Shown here piece by piece: positions 24,148 through 32,837 of a DNA stretch of 37,952 nt. The stretch comes from an uncultured Paracoccaceae bacterium (GTDB taxonomy: Bacteria > Pseudomonadota > Alphaproteobacteria > Rhodobacterales > Rhodobacteraceae). How positions within the stretch are numbered: position 1 is the stretch's first letter; the number at the start of each line of letters is the position of its first letter. The stretch lies in contig CANNFU010000017.1 in assembly GCA_947503965.1 (NCBI GenBank), positions 1 to 37,952 on the forward strand, in the 5' to 3' direction. The notes under the pieces were generated by a model. That model had not been told where the DNA came from and ran no database searches. It saw only the letters and a program-made list of their open reading frames with translations. A program made the position numbers and the translations under genes.

Positions 24148-24948
24148 CTATTGGCTATTGGCAGACCGAGCGTGCAATGCGCGCAAGGTTTCGAGTTCAA
24201 GCGGTGTTGGAGTGGGCGTGACCTCGAGGTGGGGCGCAAATCGAACGGTCCACCCGACCGAGCCTACGACATCGTCGCGCGTCACGCCGGGATGGAGCGA
24301 GACAACCACAAATTCCGCCGTCTGTGCCTGGAAGTCCGGATCGCAAACCTTGCGCCCCTCAGGGTCCAGCATGTCCCATATGGCCAGATCCGTAACCAGT
24401 CGCGTAGGACCCTTGGTATGAACGCCAAACGTCCCACGACTTTCGCCGAACTGGCCGTGGCCAAGGCTTGTCAGAAAATCGATTTTGTCGACAAACGTGC
24501 GTTTGGACTGTTCGGCTGTGATGAAGATTTCGCGCGCTTGGGTTGCAATTTCAGGCGCGCCGCCGCCACCCGGCAACCGCACTTTCGGGGCATCATAGTC
24601 GCCAATGACTGTCGTATTCAGGTTACCGCGCCGGTCAAGCTGTGCCGCGCCAAGGAAGCCAATGCTGATCCGCCCACCCTGAAGCCAGTATTGAAACATC
24701 TCTGGAACGGACACCGTTGTCAGCGCCGTATCGTGCAGATCTCCGTCGCCGATAGACAGCGGCAACCGGTCGGGTGTCGTGGCGATTGTACCGGATTCGT
24801 AGATCAGGGTGATCTCAGGCGCATGCGTCAGGCGGGCCAGATTACAGGCGGCAGACGGCGCACCGATGCCGACAAAACACACATCCTCGTTCCGTAACAG
24901 TCGGGCGGCAGAAACCGTCATGTATTCCTTGGGCGAAATGGCGGTCAT
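24148..24948 (-). CDS. 3-oxoadipate CoA-transferase beta subunit (CatJ/GctB type)
   Basis: The 266-residue subunit has the family I CoA-transferase layout. FVGIGAPSAACNLARLTHAP leads to LIYESGTIA, whose Glu51 corresponds to the catalytic glutamate of glutaconate CoA-transferase-type beta subunits. LGAAQLDRRGNLNTTVIGDY and KVRLPGGGGAPEIATQA follow. This size resembles CatJ of chloroaromatic degraders rather than the short PcaJ. It would transfer CoA from succinyl-CoA to 3-oxoadipate. AGGAGG lies 8 bases before the ATG at 24948, which overlaps the alpha-subunit stop (ATGA), so the two subunits are made in balance. Confidence 0.87.
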   Translation of the reverse strand: MTAISPKEYMTVSAARLLRNEDVCFVGIGAPSAACNLARLTHAPEITLIYESGTIATTPDRLPLSIGDGDLHDTALTTVSVPEMFQYWLQGGRISIGFLGAAQLDRRGNLNTTVIGDYDAPKVRLPGGGGAPEIATQAREIFITAEQSKRTFVDKIDFLTSLGHGQFGESRGTFGVHTKGPTRLVTDLAIWDMLDPEGRKVCDPDFQAQTAEFVVVSLHPGVTRDDVVGSVGWTVRFAPHLEVTPTPTPLELETLRALHARSANSQ

Positions 24949-25796
24949 CGGGCACCCTCCTGCACTGAAGCGTCGACTGGATGAGCCAGAACATGTTCTT
25001 CGATCCACGCCAGAAACCTGTCTCGATCTGACGAAATCCTGCTCCACTCCAGATAAAAATCATTGTCGCGCGGGTAATAGCCGGTGGCATAGCTCGGAGC
25101 GGCTCCCATGGGCACATGACAGATCGCAGTGACACACCAACCTGGCAGGATGCAGGTATTCGCGTTGCGGTTTGGCAGCGCCCGAAGGTCGTCGACAATC
25201 TCTTCAACAGTCACGATGGCCACGTTGGCCGCCAGAACTGCTTCTTTTTGAACACCAACGATGCCGTCGATCTGAACATTGCCATTCCGATCAGCGCGCT
25301 GTGCATGAATAATCGTCACATCGGGACGTATTGCGGGCACGCAGGCCAGTTTTTCATTGGTAAATGGGCAGATGACGGATTTTATATTCCGGTTGACGTT
25401 TGTCAGATCCGTCCCGCGGTACCCTCTGAACACGGCGCTCGGCAGGTTGGCAGCACCTGCGTGATAGGCGTTCGCCATCGCGGCATGGCTGTGCTCTTCC
25501 AGCTCGAGCGCACGGGGCCAGCCGTTTTCTACCGCATCCCTGACCCGGTGAAGCAAGCCCGCACCGGGATTGCCCGCGTAAGAAAACACCATCTTGCGCG
25601 CGGCGCCCACTCCGACAAGTTGGTCATAGATGATGTCCGGCGTCATTCGGATCAACGTCAGGCCCTCGACGCCCTGACGGATGACTTCGTGGGCTGCGGC
25701 GAAGGGGATCAGGTGAGTGAACCCCTCCATCGCGATAGACTGTCCGTTCGAGACATTGTCTCTTATGGCGTCCGATAATGTGGTGAACCTCGTCAT
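24945..25796 (-). CDS. 3-oxoadipate CoA-transferase alpha subunit (CatI/GctA type)
   Basis: The 283-residue subunit shows alpha-chain features: SIAMEGFTHLIPFAAAHEVI near the start, then DQLVGVGAARKMVFSYAGNP, RGYRGTDL and a C-terminal AQRADRNGNVQIDGIVG. The length fits CatI of the glutaconate CoA-transferase branch. I chose ATG 25796 because the frame upstream of it overlaps the nitroreductase gene, which stops 7 bp earlier. The ribosome site is weak (GAAG), so translation may be coupled to that gene. Together with the beta subunit it activates 3-oxoadipate. Confidence 0.87.
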   Translation of the reverse strand: MTRFTTLSDAIRDNVSNGQSIAMEGFTHLIPFAAAHEVIRQGVEGLTLIRMTPDIIYDQLVGVGAARKMVFSYAGNPGAGLLHRVRDAVENGWPRALELEEHSHAAMANAYHAGAANLPSAVFRGYRGTDLTNVNRNIKSVICPFTNEKLACVPAIRPDVTIIHAQRADRNGNVQIDGIVGVQKEAVLAANVAIVTVEEIVDDLRALPNRNANTCILPGWCVTAICHVPMGAAPSYATGYYPRDNDFYLEWSRISSDRDRFLAWIEEHVLAHPVDASVQEGAR

Positions 25797-25803
25797 CTGT
25801 GCT

Positions 25804-26454
25804 TCAGACGATTCGTGCGACTTCGTCGAAGTCCAAGCGCGGCAAACGTCGGAACAGCTTCTCTTCGTCGCCGTACCCAAGATTGCACAGGAAATTAGAC
25901 TTCCATGTGGTTCCAGCAAGGAACGCTTCATCGACTGCGGCAGGATTAAAGCCCGACATTGGCCCCGCATCAAGGCCCAGTGCCCGCGCCGCGATCAGAA
26001 AATATGCACCTTGCATGGAGCCGTTGCGAAACGCATTTCCCGCGGCCATTTCGGCGTTGTCCGCGAACATGTCGCGCGCCTTGGGGTTTGGCGGGAACAG
26101 GACAGGCAGCTTTTCAAAAAAGGCTGTATCGAACGCAACAATCGCAGTCACTGGGGCAGACATCATCTTGCCTTGGTTCGGTTCCATCAATGCGGGACGC
26201 AAACGCTCTTTGGCTTCGGCACTGCGCACAAAAACAAACCGTGCAGGCTGTTGGTTCATGCTGGTTGGACCCCATTTGGTGAGGTCGTAAAGCTCTTTCA
26301 GAACGTCATCGCTGACCTCTTTGTCGGAAAACCCATAATGCGTTCTGGCATCCCGCAAAAGCAGGTCCAGCGTCGCCGGGTCTGCTTTGGTAATCCGAGC
26401 GCGGGCTTCGCGGACATCGGCGCGTGCGTTCGCATCAAGTGTATCTGTATCCAT
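25804..26454 (-). CDS. Nitroreductase-family flavoprotein (RutE/HadB-like)
   Basis: The 216-residue protein resembles the RutE/HadB branch of nitroreductases: [20 protein letters not shown] at the start, [20 protein letters not shown] in the FMN/NAD(P)H region, and [20 protein letters not shown] plus [14 protein letters not shown]. RutE reduces malonic semialdehyde-type products; the natural substrate here is unknown. It might reduce a quinone or an aldehyde formed upstream of hydroxyquinol. AAGGA lies 7 bases before the ATG at 26454. It is the first gene of the minus-strand operon, directly behind an IclR-type operator. Confidence 0.82.
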   Translation of the reverse strand: MDTDTLDANARADVREARARITKADPATLDLLLRDARTHYGFSDKEVSDDVLKELYDLTKWGPTSMNQQPARFVFVRSAEAKERLRPALMEPNQGKMMSAPVTAIVAFDTAFFEKLPVLFPPNPKARDMFADNAEMAAGNAFRNGSMQGAYFLIAARALGLDAGPMSGFNPAAVDEAFLAGTTWKSNFLCNLGYGDEEKLFRRLPRLDFDEVARIV

Positions 26455-26472
26455 CTGCTTTTCCTTACTTCT

Positions 26473-26487
26473 GTTCGAATATCGAAC
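26473..26487. promoter_or_regulatory. IclR-type operator, minus-strand operon
   Basis: GTTCGA-ATA-TCGAAC is a perfect 6+3+6 palindrome. It lies 18 bp before the nitroreductase ATG. It resembles the GTTCGATNATCG-type motif known for PcaU/PobR-branch IclR regulators, and its twin is at 26599. Confidence 0.75.
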
Positions 26488-26598
26488 CACCGAAACATCG
26501 ACCCACATGGAAGGTGATCCGGAAGTGCGTATTTTTGTAGTAATCGTTCTTGACGGCTGTCTTTATTTTTGTCAACATCATTACATAAACTAATTTTC

Positions 26599-26613
26599 GT
26601 TCGACTATCGAAC
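26599..26613. promoter_or_regulatory. IclR-type operator, plus-strand operon
   Basis: GTTCGA-CTA-TCGAAC is a perfect 6+3+6 palindrome that differs from the 26473 copy only in the central bases. It ends 13 bp before the DctP start, next to the GGGAGG ribosome site. TTGTCA (26569) and TAATTT (26591) could form the promoter just upstream, so bound protein would overlap the transcription start. Confidence 0.78.
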
Positions 26614-26626
26614 ATGGGAGGAAATA

Positions 26627-27673
26627 ATGTTACTCAAACCTGCTTTGGCGGCAGCCGTTCTGCTGACCGCTCACACGGCCTCGGCCGAGACGTTCAATCT
26701 GACGATGGGATCGAGCCATCCAACGGTGGTTCCATGGGTTGGCGTCTTGTCCGATCACGTGGTCGGCCAGACAAATGCGCGCCTTGAGGCGATGGGGTCG
26801 CCAGATCGCGTTGAATGGACCGAAAGCTATGGCGGTGCGCTATTTGGATTTCAGGATACCCTCGAAGCCGTCGAAGACGGGTTGGTCGATGCGGGATGGG
26901 TCGGTGCTGGGCTTTGGGAGGAGTCGAAGATGCCGTTGCAGACCATCACCTATTTCGCACCGTTCGTCATTGATGATCAGCCAACACTGATGCGCATCAT
27001 GAATGAGATCAATGCAACCGTACCGGCCATGGCGCAATCATGGGAGGCGCACAATCAGGTCTTTCTCGGATCTTCGGGTGTGGAAACATATCATCTGCTG
27101 ACCACGTTCCCCGTGACTTCACTTGCCGATCTGGAGGGGCGTAAAATTCTTGCGCCGGGTCCCTCAGGCAACTGGATGTCCGCGATTGGCGCCGTGCCTG
27201 TTAATGGCGCGTTGCCAACGTACTATAACTCTCTGCAGACGGGTGTTGCCGACGGTGTCATCTCGATCATCACCGGTACCTATCCCAACAAGCTGCACGA
27301 AGTTGCCCCCTACCTGACCCTTGTCGGTGTTGGCGCACAATACACCGGTGGGCTGACCGTCAACAAAGACAGCTGGGACGGGTTATCCCCCGATGTCCAA
27401 ACCGTCCTGCGCGAATTGGGGTCGGAATACGCAACACTTCACGCAGAGCAGGTGCAGGTCCGCTACGATACCGCGCTTCAGGCCATGCGTGATGATCCTG
27501 CTGTCACCGTCACAACCCTTTCTGAGACGGATCGGCAAGCGTGGATCGACCGACTTCCAAACTTGGCCGGTGACTGGGCCTCGCGCCATCCAGCGGGCCC
27601 GGACACCCTCGCCGCCTTCATGAGTGCCGTGCGCGCGGCCGGAATCGAGCCAGGTCGCAACTGGGATCAATAA
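26627..27673 (+). CDS. TRAP transporter substrate-binding protein (DctP family)
   Basis: The 348-residue protein has a signal peptide cleaved after MLLKPALAAAVLLTAHTASA and a DctP/SBP_bac_7 fold. Recognisable parts are the WTESYGGALFGFQDTLEAVE hinge region, PGPSGNWMSAIGAVPVNGA with YYNSLQTGVADG, and a C-terminal helical part ending near PGRNWDQ. TRAP binding proteins deliver organic acids to a Na+-driven permease. GGGAGG lies 6-7 bases before the ATG, directly behind an IclR-type operator. The gene is first in the plus-strand catabolic operon, so the ligand is probably an aromatic or related carboxylate. Confidence 0.92.
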   Translation: MLLKPALAAAVLLTAHTASAETFNLTMGSSHPTVVPWVGVLSDHVVGQTNARLEAMGSPDRVEWTESYGGALFGFQDTLEAVEDGLVDAGWVGAGLWEESKMPLQTITYFAPFVIDDQPTLMRIMNEINATVPAMAQSWEAHNQVFLGSSGVETYHLLTTFPVTSLADLEGRKILAPGPSGNWMSAIGAVPVNGALPTYYNSLQTGVADGVISIITGTYPNKLHEVAPYLTLVGVGAQYTGGLTVNKDSWDGLSPDVQTVLRELGSEYATLHAEQVQVRYDTALQAMRDDPAVTVTTLSETDRQAWIDRLPNLAGDWASRHPAGPDTLAAFMSAVRAAGIEPGRNWDQ

Positions 27674-27740
27674 CGCGGCTTAGACGCAGCCCCGTGGCAC
27701 ATCCTGCCGCGGGGCACGCCAGCACTCGGGAGGAATAGAT

Positions 27741-29726
27741 ATGTCGCGCTCACCAACCCTTTTGCATCGTGGTTTCGATGCTGACGATCCCGAAGGATCA
27801 CGACAACGAAGCTGGTTTGACCGCCTGCACATCGCATTTTCAAAATGCGCCGCGTTTCTCGCCGCCGGAGCGACATCCTGGATTTTCGTGATCATGGTGA
27901 TGATTTGCGCCGATGTGATCGGGCTCAAAGTGTTCTCGCGGCCCCTTTACGGCGTCGTTGAACTCACTGCCGCTTCCATTGTGGCCGTCGTTTTTGCACA
28001 GCTGCCTCACACCCTTTTTGAAAAGCGCATGACACGCGCCGACTTCCTGATCTCAAGTCTGGAAATTCGCACGCCCTCATTCGCCGCCGCGCTAAATTTG
28101 ATCTTTTGTCTGTGTGGTCTTGGCATCTTCGGCGCGCTCGCATGGTCCCTGATCGCGCCCACCACATCCGCGCTGCTGAATGGCGAGTTCATCGGTACCC
28201 AAGGCATCTTCACGATGCAGGTGTGGCCCATCAAGGCGATCATCCTGTTGGGCGTGGTGATGACGGCTATCGAATTTGCCTTTCAATCCATCCACCAGTT
28301 GCGTGACATCACGGCTGGCCACGCCTGGAAATCGGTTGTGCTGGTGTCCGTCGTTCTTGTTGCGATCATCCTTATCGTTTCCGTTTCGCCCGATCCCGAC
28401 CGTGTCTGGATCGGCACAGTCGCCGTTGGTGCGCTGGTCGCGATGATCCTTCTGGGAATGCACATCCCGGTCGCGATGATGCTAGTAGCGCTGGTCGGCG
28501 TCTGGTTGATCCGCGACAACCCTACCCTCGCCGTAAAGACGATCCGCTCAGCCGCGACCGGTTCCATCAACAAGTTCGATTTCGGTGTCGTGCCCTTGTT
28601 TGTGCTGATGGGCCTGCTTGTCGATGCGTCCGATCTGGGCAGAGACGCCTACCGTGTCATGGCCGCACTGCTGCGCCGACTTTACGGAGGTTTGGCCATT
28701 GCAACAGTCGCCGCCAACACGGTCTTCGCCGCCATCACCGGCATTTCCATCGCTTCGGCGGCTGTGTTCACGCGCGTGGCTGTCCCTCAAATGACAGAAC
28801 ATCACTATTCTCCGGGGTTTGCAGCAGGAACCGTGGCCGGGTCATCGGTGCTGGGTATGATGATACCGCCAAGTCTGCTGCTGATTATCTATGGATTTGT
28901 GACCGAAACAAGCGTCGGCAGCCTGTTTATCGCGGCCACCCTGCCGGGCCTTCTACTTGCTACATCCTTTTGTCTGTTCATCTATCTGGCGGCACGTTTC
29001 GCACCCGAGCGCGTCGGATGCCCGGCGATCGCCGATGATATTTCACCGGTTTCGGTTCGAGAGATATTCAAGGCCCTTTTTCCGATCCTGTTTCTGGTCT
29101 TTATCGTGATGGGCGGCATCTATGGTGGTGTCTTTACACCGACCCAGGCAGGCGCGGTCGGTGCCGCCGCAACCCTTGTGGTCGCAATATTGCGCCGGTC
29201 CCTCACGTGGCGCAGCCTGTGGCGGGTGATGAAGGAAACCGGCGTCATTTCCGTCACGATCCTGATGCTTATCGTTGCGGCTTCTGCCTTCACCAAAATG
29301 CTGGTCATGTCCGGCATCCCCAATGCGATCGTTTCGATGTTTCTGGAACAGGGTGTCTCCTTCTGGGGCTTCATGCTCGGCTATTTTGCCGTGATCATCT
29401 TGTTGGGCATGTTTCTGGATTCGACCTCGATCATCCTGATTGTCGTTCCACTTGTGATCGGGATTGTGCCGGACATCACCCACGGCGTCGTCATTGGGGA
29501 TCCGATGATCTGGTTTGGGATCGTCACTATCATTGCCGTCGAAATCGGCCTGCTGACGCCCCCCTTTGGCATCACGGTTTATGTCGTCAAAGCGACGCTG
29601 GATCGCGATGACATCACTCTTGTCGACATCTTCAAAGGCGCGATGCCCTACGTCGGGATCATGGCGATCGTCATGATCATTTTGACAGCTTTCCCCACGA
29701 TCTCGTTGTTCTGGTTGCAGCCATGA
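27741..29726 (+). CDS. Fused TRAP permease (DctQ-DctM)
   Basis: The 661-residue protein fuses the small DctQ subunit (four segments, about residues 35-190) to the large DctM subunit (about 215-660). DctM features are PVAMMLVALVGVWLI, FDFGVVPLFVLMGLLVDASD, AAITGISIASAAVFTRVAVP, SVLGMMIPPSLLLIIYG and AVEIGLLTPPFGITVYV. It imports the DctP-bound solute using the Na+ gradient. GGGAGGAA lies 6 bases before the ATG. The final 4 bp overlap the next gene (ATGA). The fusion is found in other TRAP systems and fixes the stoichiometry of the two membrane subunits. Confidence 0.93.
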   Translation: MSRSPTLLHRGFDADDPEGSRQRSWFDRLHIAFSKCAAFLAAGATSWIFVIMVMICADVIGLKVFSRPLYGVVELTAASIVAVVFAQLPHTLFEKRMTRADFLISSLEIRTPSFAAALNLIFCLCGLGIFGALAWSLIAPTTSALLNGEFIGTQGIFTMQVWPIKAIILLGVVMTAIEFAFQSIHQLRDITAGHAWKSVVLVSVVLVAIILIVSVSPDPDRVWIGTVAVGALVAMILLGMHIPVAMMLVALVGVWLIRDNPTLAVKTIRSAATGSINKFDFGVVPLFVLMGLLVDASDLGRDAYRVMAALLRRLYGGLAIATVAANTVFAAITGISIASAAVFTRVAVPQMTEHHYSPGFAAGTVAGSSVLGMMIPPSLLLIIYGFVTETSVGSLFIAATLPGLLLATSFCLFIYLAARFAPERVGCPAIADDISPVSVREIFKALFPILFLVFIVMGGIYGGVFTPTQAGAVGAAATLVVAILRRSLTWRSLWRVMKETGVISVTILMLIVAASAFTKMLVMSGIPNAIVSMFLEQGVSFWGFMLGYFAVIILLGMFLDSTSIILIVVPLVIGIVPDITHGVVIGDPMIWFGIVTIIAVEIGLLTPPFGITVYVVKATLDRDDITLVDIFKGAMPYVGIMAIVMIILTAFPTISLFWLQP

Positions 29727-30208
29727 TTGTCATCCCAACAAAAAAGAGGCCCTCCATGATGCTGTTTGTCTTCGGCGCAAGCGCTGCACTTCTCTGCGGC
29801 ATGTTGATGGGCATTCAGCCTGCGGTGAATGCCGAAATCAGCCGCCGGTTGGCATCCCCCTTTGCTGCCGTTCTATTTTCACTGGCGATCAGTATCATTG
29901 TCATTCTGCCATTCGCCCTGTGGCACGAGCGCGAACCGGTTTTCACAGCTATTACAGATGCCCCTTGGTGGGTCTGGCTCGGTGGGTTGGCTGGGGCGGC
30001 ATTCGTCACGGCGGGCATTACGGTTGCGCCAATTATTGGCATCGCTCTGTTCTTGATGATCGTCGTGACCGGGCAACTTGTCGCGGCATCATTGGCTGAT
30101 CACTACGCCTTGTTCGGTGGACAGGAACGCCCAATCACGACCAGTCGCTTACTTGGTCTTAGCCTTGTGCTTTGCGGTGTTCTGACGTTCCGGTTTGGCA
30201 AGTTCTGA
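29723..30208 (+). CDS. DMT-superfamily YdcZ/DUF606-like membrane protein
   Basis: The 161-residue protein has five membrane helices and resembles the YdcZ (DUF606) family: SAALLCGMLMGIQPAVNAEI in the first helix, VWLGGLAGAAFVTAGITVAP in the centre, and a last helix starting LLGLSLVLCGVLTFRF. Such proteins are putative small-molecule transporters, often pairing as dimers. The first ATG overlaps the DctM stop; an alternative ATG at 29756 has GAGG just upstream. It sits inside the catabolic operon, so it may export a pathway intermediate or help uptake, but no substrate is known. Confidence 0.82.
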   Translation: MIVIPTKKRPSMMLFVFGASAALLCGMLMGIQPAVNAEISRRLASPFAAVLFSLAISIIVILPFALWHEREPVFTAITDAPWWVWLGGLAGAAFVTAGITVAPIIGIALFLMIVVTGQLVAASLADHYALFGGQERPITTSRLLGLSLVLCGVLTFRFGKF

Positions 30209-30211
30209 GAT

Positions 30212-31024
30212 ATGCAGATGTCCCGGTCCGGTTCAGAACGCAGCTCGACCCTGATAAAGGGTTTGTCAGTACTGCGGCTTGTTGCCCCTCAGGCAGAGGG
30301 CTGCACCATTTCGCAAGCCGCACGGGGAGTTGAGATCAGCCGTGCGGCGGCGCGGCGCTTCCTGCTCACGCTTTGTGACGAAGGCTACTTGCGGCAAAGC
30401 CAAAGCCTTTTTTTGCCCACGCCAAAAATCAGCAAGTTGGCCGATACACCCATCGCTGACGGCACCTTCTGGAACACGCTACTGCCACCTATGAAACACG
30501 TCGCTGACGAGACTGGCGAGGCCTGTTCGATGTCGGTCATGGTTGATCACGACATCATTTATGTCGCACGCGCGCCCAGCAGACGCGTCGTATCTGTCCA
30601 TCTTGAGGTCGGCAGCCGGTTACCAGCTGCACATACGTCGATGGGCCGTGTCATGTTGGCCAGCCAACCCAAGGATGCAATCGCGCATTTTCTGGACTTG
30701 GTCGACTTGCCGCGTCGAACACGGTTTTCCATCTCCGAGAGCAGCCGCTTACGCGACGCGATCTCGGCATCGGCGAGCGATGGATTCTCCATTGTCGATC
30801 AAGAGCTGGAAGAAGGTCTCATCTCGGTCGCCGTTCCCGTCACAGCCCCGAACGGAGCCGTTCTGAGCGCCCTAAACTTCAGTTCCACGCCGACAAGATA
30901 CCCGTCAAAGAGGCTCCGGGAAAGCATCGTACCGATGCTTCAGGCAGCTTCTCGAGACATCACAGAAATTCTGCGCGCCGCGCGCGAGATTGCCTCCATC
31001 CCACAAAAGGAAACACTCCAATGA
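30212..31024 (+). CDS. IclR-family transcriptional regulator (PcaR/PcaU-like)
   Basis: The 270-residue protein has an N-terminal winged helix (GLSVLRLVAPQAEGCTISQA with ARRFLLTLCDEGYL) and a C-terminal effector domain. That domain has IIYVARAPSRRVVSVHLEVG, RLPAAHTSMGRVMLA and the DQELEEGLISVAVPV motif. These are typical of the PcaR/PcaU/PobR branch that controls beta-ketoadipate pathway genes. It lies 3 bp after the YdcZ-like gene and overlaps the dioxygenase gene (ATGA), so it is made from the operon it probably controls. The two GTTCGA-N3-TCGAAC palindromes at 26473 and 26599 are its likely sites. Confidence 0.9.
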   Translation: MQMSRSGSERSSTLIKGLSVLRLVAPQAEGCTISQAARGVEISRAAARRFLLTLCDEGYLRQSQSLFLPTPKISKLADTPIADGTFWNTLLPPMKHVADETGEACSMSVMVDHDIIYVARAPSRRVVSVHLEVGSRLPAAHTSMGRVMLASQPKDAIAHFLDLVDLPRRTRFSISESSRLRDAISASASDGFSIVDQELEEGLISVAVPVTAPNGAVLSALNFSSTPTRYPSKRLRESIVPMLQAASRDITEILRAAREIASIPQKETLQ

Positions 31025-31890
31025 CCAGAAATTTCACCGAGGAAAACGCAACTGAAGAAGTGCTCAGCCGCTATGCAGACTGTCCGAACCCGCGGCTGAA
31101 GGAGGTATCTGAGGCAATCGTGCGCAACCTGCATGCCTTAATCCGCGAAGTCGAACCGACAACGGAAGAATGGATGCAGGCCTTGGAATTTCTCACCGCC
31201 GTGGGACAGAAGTGCGATGACAAGCGGCAGGAATTCATTCTGCTGTCAGATGTCTTCGGCGTCTCTACACTTGTTGATGCCATCAACAACCGCAAACCCG
31301 CCGATGCAACGGAATCAACCGTGCTTGGCCCGTTCCATATGGTCGAGAGCCCCGCCTATCCGAACGGCGAAAACGTAGCGCGACACGGCGGTGGTGCCGC
31401 ATTGGTTGTAACAGGCACAGTGACCGACACCGACGGGAACGTGCTGCCCGACGCGAAAGTCGATATCTGGCAAGCGAACGAAGATGGTTTCTATGACGTT
31501 CAAAAGCCCGGGGAACTGCCCGACCTGAACCTACGTGGGCTATTCACCACGCAGCAGGACGGTTCGTTCTGGTTCCGCTCCATTCTACCGAGCTTTTATC
31601 CGATCCCGACAGATGGTCCGGTCGGGGAAATGGTTCTGGCGGCTGGCCGCCATCCCAACAGGCCCGCACACATCCACTTCATCGGGATGGCGGAAGGTCA
31701 TGAACCGATCACCAGCCATCTGTTCGTAGAGGGTGATCCCTACATCGAGTCCGATGTCGTCTTTGGCGTAAAGGAAAGCCTCGTGCGCGATTTTGACCTG
31801 ATTGACGATGAAAGGCGCGCAAAGGAATACGGTGTGCCCAATCCGTTCTACCACGTGCACAACGTCATCTCGCTTGTGCGCAACACATAA
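31021..31890 (+). CDS. Hydroxyquinol 1,2-dioxygenase (intradiol)
   Basis: The 289-residue protein is an intradiol dioxygenase. Its N-terminal helical domain (NLHALIREVEPTTEEWMQAL with FLTAVGQKCDDKRQEF) precedes a beta core bearing the Fe(III) ligands Tyr158 (GFYDVQKPG), Tyr193 (SFYPIPTDGPVG), His217 and His219 (RPAHIHF). The STVLGPFHMVESP and EPITSHLFVEGDPYIESDVV segments fit the hydroxyquinol/chlorocatechol branch better than catechol 1,2-dioxygenase. It would cleave hydroxyquinol to maleylacetate, the substrate of the reductase in the divergent operon. It overlaps the IclR gene by 4 bp. Confidence 0.9.
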   Translation: MTRNFTEENATEEVLSRYADCPNPRLKEVSEAIVRNLHALIREVEPTTEEWMQALEFLTAVGQKCDDKRQEFILLSDVFGVSTLVDAINNRKPADATESTVLGPFHMVESPAYPNGENVARHGGGAALVVTGTVTDTDGNVLPDAKVDIWQANEDGFYDVQKPGELPDLNLRGLFTTQQDGSFWFRSILPSFYPIPTDGPVGEMVLAAGRHPNRPAHIHFIGMAEGHEPITSHLFVEGDPYIESDVVFGVKESLVRDFDLIDDERRAKEYGVPNPFYHVHNVISLVRNT

Positions 31891-31902
31891 GGAGACGGGA
31901 CC

Positions 31903-32196
31903 ATGTACTTCATTGCCAAAGCACTCGACCGTCCCGGGGTATCCAAGATCCGTGGCGACTTGCATCCCCGGCACAAGGTCCATCTGGACGCGGCAAGGGC
32001 AGACACTAAGGTCATCATAAGTGGCCCCCTTGTCGGAATGGACGGAGAGCCCGAAGGGTCATTTTTTATCTATGAGGCCGAAACGCCCGAGGCTGTACGC
32101 CGTTTCATGGATCAGGACCCTTTTGCACAGGCGGGGGTCTGGTCATCGCTTGAAATACACGCCTTTGATTGGCGGCGCGGAAAGCCGCCTGCATGA
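31903..32196 (+). CDS. YciI-like protein
   Basis: The 97-residue protein resembles the YciI family: MYFIAKALDRPGVSKIR, a central His (RHKVHLDAAR), LVGMDGEPEGSFFIYEAETP and a C-terminal DPFAQAGVWSSLEIHAFDW. YciI proteins have a ferredoxin-like fold related to muconolactone isomerase, so a role in handling a ring-cleavage product is possible but not shown. AAGGAGA lies 7 bases before the ATG. It lies 12 bp after the dioxygenase and overlaps the GST gene by 4 bp. Confidence 0.85.
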   Translation: MYFIAKALDRPGVSKIRGDLHPRHKVHLDAARADTKVIISGPLVGMDGEPEGSFFIYEAETPEAVRRFMDQDPFAQAGVWSSLEIHAFDWRRGKPPA

Positions 32197-32837
32197 TCCG
32201 CCTATGGGGGCGTGACACGTCCACAAACGTACAAAAGGTTTTATGGCTGAGTGCGGAATTGGGTCTGACGGTAGATCACCGGCAGGTGGGTGGCCCCTTT
32301 GGTGGCCTCGATACGCCGGAATTCCGACGACTGAACCCCAACGGCACCATTCCCGTTCTGGAATATGGAACGGCTACAGTCTGGGAGTCCCATGCCATCC
32401 TGCGGTTCCTCGCGACGAAAGCCGGCGCGACCGGCATCTATCCGACAGATCCAGAGGCGCGGTCCTTTGATGACAGTTGGTTGGACTGGCATTCAAACGT
32501 CTATTGGCCACCGATCAGGACCCTGTTTCTGGAAGGATGGCGGGACAAGGTGTTGCGCTTTGAGTCTGGCGAGGCAAGGGCGCTGTTCACGCGCATCGAT
32601 CACAACATGTCATTGCTGGCCGAAAACCGGCTGACGGATGTGCAGACCTTGGATCAAGGCCTGCGACTGAGTGACATACCCTTGGCCGTCGGCATCAGCA
32701 GACTGCTGACAATGTTGCCAGAATATGAATTGCCCGCCCCGGTGACGGATTGGTTTGAAGCACTGACGAAACGCCCCGCATTTGACGTCGTGCACCATGC
32801 AGAAACAAAATTGAGGACCCGAGACCATGCAGGATAA
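32193..32837 (+). CDS. Glutathione S-transferase
   Basis: The 214-residue protein has a thioredoxin-like N-terminal domain with IRLWGRDTSTNVQKVLWLSA (Ser10 in the active-site turn), a cis-proline loop NPNGTIPVLE, and VWESHAILRFLA. A helical C-terminal domain follows. It is a soluble GST of the kind found in proteobacterial catabolic clusters. The start at 32193 overlaps the YciI stop (ATGA); an upstream ATG at 32169 would overlap more deeply. In this operon it may act on a glutathione adduct or remove a substituent from the aromatic precursor. The substrate is unknown. Confidence 0.87.
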   Translation: MIRLWGRDTSTNVQKVLWLSAELGLTVDHRQVGGPFGGLDTPEFRRLNPNGTIPVLEYGTATVWESHAILRFLATKAGATGIYPTDPEARSFDDSWLDWHSNVYWPPIRTLFLEGWRDKVLRFESGEARALFTRIDHNMSLLAENRLTDVQTLDQGLRLSDIPLAVGISRLLTMLPEYELPAPVTDWFEALTKRPAFDVVHHAETKLRTRDHAG

